Source: Brevundimonas sp. NIBR10 | GTDB taxonomy: Bacteria > Pseudomonadota > Alphaproteobacteria > Caulobacterales > Caulobacteraceae | DNA length: 64,000 nt | Direction of reading: 5' to 3' | NCBI RefSeq assembly: GCF_027912515.1 | Contig: NZ_CP115464.1 | Location: 2,232,001 to 2,296,000, forward strand | Shown here: positions 62,467 through 64,000 of the stretch, piece after piece | How the letters are laid out: each line of letters opens with the position of its first letter | How positions within the stretch are numbered: position 1 is the first letter of the stretch | Notes under the pieces: generated by a model | What the model was told of the DNA's origin: nothing | What the model saw: the letters and a program-made list of their open reading frames with translations, nothing else | Databases searched by the model: none | Program-made: the position numbers and the translations under genes

Positions 62467-64000
62467 TGCCCGTCGCCAAGGTCAACGGCGTAGACGTCGA
62501 ATTCGAAGCCGGCATGACCGTGCTTCAGGTCGCCGAGCGCGCGGGCGCCGAGATTCCGCGCTTCTGCTATCACGAGCGGCTGTCGATCGCCGGGAATTGC
62601 CGGATGTGCCTGGTCGAGGTGAAGCCGGGGCCGCCGAAGCCTCAGGCGTCCTGCGCCCTGCCGGCCGCCGAGGGCCAGATGATCTTCACCGACACGCCGA
62701 TGGTGAAGAAGGCGCGCGAAGGGGTGATGGAGTTCCTGCTCATCAACCACCCGCTCGACTGCCCGATCTGCGACCAGGGCGGTGAGTGCGACCTGCAGGA
62801 CCAGTCGGTCGGCTACGGCCGCGACGGCTCGCGCTATTCCGAGAACAAGCGCGCGGTCGAGGAAAAGGCCATGGGCCCGACCGTCAAGACCTTCATGACC
62901 CGCTGCATCCAGTGCACCCGCTGCGTACGCTTCATCAGTGAAGTGGCGGGCGTGCCGGACATCGGCATGATTTCGCGCGGCGAAGACGCCGAGATCACGA
63001 CCTATCTGGAAAAGAACATCGACTCGGAGCTGTCGGGCAACGTCAACGACCTGTGCCCGGTCGGTGCCCTGACCCACCGGCCGTGGCAGTTCCACTATCG
63101 TCCGTGGGAGCTGAAGAAGACCGAGACCATCGATGTGATGGACGCCCTGGGCGCCAACATCCGCGCCGATGCCAAGGGTGCCGAGGTGATGCGCATCCTG
63201 CCCCGCGTCCACGAGGGCATCAACGAGGAGTGGCTGACCGACAAGAGCCGCTATGTCGTCGACGGCCTGCAGAAGCGCCGCCTGGACCGGCCGTATGTGC
63301 GCGAGAACGGCAAGCTGCGCGCCGCGTCGTGGGACGAGGCCCTGTCGGTCGTGGCGGGCAAGCTGAAGGCGGCACCGGCGAACCGGATCGGCGCCATCGC
63401 GGGCGACCTTCAGGACGCGGAGTCGATGAAGGCGACGCTGGACCTGTTCCGCGCCCTGGGTTCGGCCAATACCGATTGCCGTCAGGACGGGTCGTCACTG
63501 GGGTATGGCCCGCGCGAGAGCTGGCTGTTCAACTCTGGGCTCCGGGGCATCGAGGCGGCGGACTATGTGCTGCTGGTCGGGGTCAACCCGCGGACCGAAG
63601 CAGCGCTGCTGAACACCCGCCTGCGCAAGATCTGGCTGTCGGGCCAGGCCGAGATCGCCCTGATCGGCGAACAGGCCGACCTGACCTATCCGTACTCGTA
63701 TCTGGGCGCGGGATCGAAGACCCTGGCGAAACTGCCCAAGGCGGCGCTGGAGGCCCTGACCAAGGCCGAGCGGCCGGCGATCATCGTCGGCGGCGGAGCG
63801 CTGGCGGGCGAGGGCGGGGCGGCGGTGCTGAACGCGCTCGGCGCCCTGGCCAAGAAGGTCGGCGTGATCGGCGAAGGGTGGAACGGGTTCAACGTTCTGC
63901 ACCACGCGGCGTCGCGCGTGGCGGGTCTCGACATGGGCTTTGTCCCCGCTGAAGGCGGTCTGACGGTCGCCGAGATGCTCAAGCCCAACGCTCTGGACGT
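62466..64000 (+). CDS. nuoG: NADH-quinone oxidoreductase subunit G (partial, runs off the window)
   Basis: 511 codons visible; the 3' end lies beyond the window. N-terminal [2Fe-2S] ligands C34, C45, C48, C63; His-ligated [4Fe-4S] H95, C99, C102, C108; a further cluster in RCIQCTRCVRF and DLCPVGAL. The molybdopterin-like domain, inactive in complex I, then follows. Electron wire of the peripheral arm. Start ATG overlaps the upstream lipoprotein stop (TGATG). The frame is open to the window edge. Confidence 0.96.
   Translation, partial: MPVAKVNGVDVEFEAGMTVLQVAERAGAEIPRFCYHERLSIAGNCRMCLVEVKPGPPKPQASCALPAAEGQMIFTDTPMVKKAREGVMEFLLINHPLDCPICDQGGECDLQDQSVGYGRDGSRYSENKRAVEEKAMGPTVKTFMTRCIQCTRCVRFISEVAGVPDIGMISRGEDAEITTYLEKNIDSELSGNVNDLCPVGALTHRPWQFHYRPWELKKTETIDVMDALGANIRADAKGAEVMRILPRVHEGINEEWLTDKSRYVVDGLQKRRLDRPYVRENGKLRAASWDEALSVVAGKLKAAPANRIGAIAGDLQDAESMKATLDLFRALGSANTDCRQDGSSLGYGPRESWLFNSGLRGIEAADYVLLVGVNPRTEAALLNTRLRKIWLSGQAEIALIGEQADLTYPYSYLGAGSKTLAKLPKAALEALTKAERPAIIVGGGALAGEGGAAVLNALGALAKKVGVIGEGWNGFNVLHHAASRVAGLDMGFVPAEGGLTVAEMLKPNALD

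Noticed and set aside
1..64000. CRISPR arrays, insertion sequences, rRNA genes, riboswitches
   Set aside because: No regularly spaced repeats, transposase genes, rRNA segments or recognisable riboswitch cores were seen.

Overview
The window looks like a high-GC alphaproteobacterial chromosome, most likely Caulobacterales close to Brevundimonas. This rests on the complex I operon with small extra ORFs between subunits, on several promoters that fit the Caulobacter housekeeping pattern (TTGACGS / GCTANAWC), on large TonB-dependent receptors, and on many ATGA/TGATG-coupled genes. The genus is inference.

Layout. Positions 1-35,300 hold a dense catabolic region. It contains a fumarylacetoacetase-fold hydrolase, a HIT-like protein, two amidohydrolase/decarboxylase paralogues, three MFS transporters, four SDR dehydrogenases, a CrtI-like FAD oxidoreductase, SnoaL and tandem limonene-epoxide-hydrolase-like proteins, two type-B carboxylesterases, a tannase/feruloyl-esterase-type hydrolase, an unrecognised 697-residue hydrolase with a PKD-like tail, two TonB-dependent receptors, an aldehyde dehydrogenase, a GMC oxidoreductase, an alpha/beta hydrolase and three local regulators (TetR, tandem GntR, TetR). 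Together this reads as uptake through the outer membrane, ester cleavage, stepwise oxidation and ring or acyl cleavage of an ester-containing, probably alicyclic or aromatic compound. The substrate cannot be named from sequence. A 17-bp motif shared between the first tetR/esterase region and the upstream side of the first TonB receptor ties these genes into one regulon.

Positions 35,664-43,246 encode a LysR regulator and a complete soluble NAD-dependent molybdenum formate dehydrogenase cluster (fdsG-fdsB-fdsA-fdsD-fdhD-mobA). An MFS exporter follows. Positions 45,650-48,523 carry a VapBC45-like toxin-antitoxin pair and a tyrosine integrase. At 48,707-48,750 lies a 44-nt copy of the 3' half of a tRNA, apparently tRNA-Val(UAC). 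This geometry marks the right end of an integrated element, so much of the region to its left may be a genomic island.

From 48,752 onward the content looks like core chromosome: an autotransporter, a GT4 glycosyltransferase, tRNA-Asp(GTC), an AbgT-family transporter, and the nuo operon (nuoA-B-C-D, small ORF, nuoE, two small membrane ORFs, nuoF, SGNH-hydrolase lipoprotein, small lipoprotein, nuoG). nuoG runs off the right edge.
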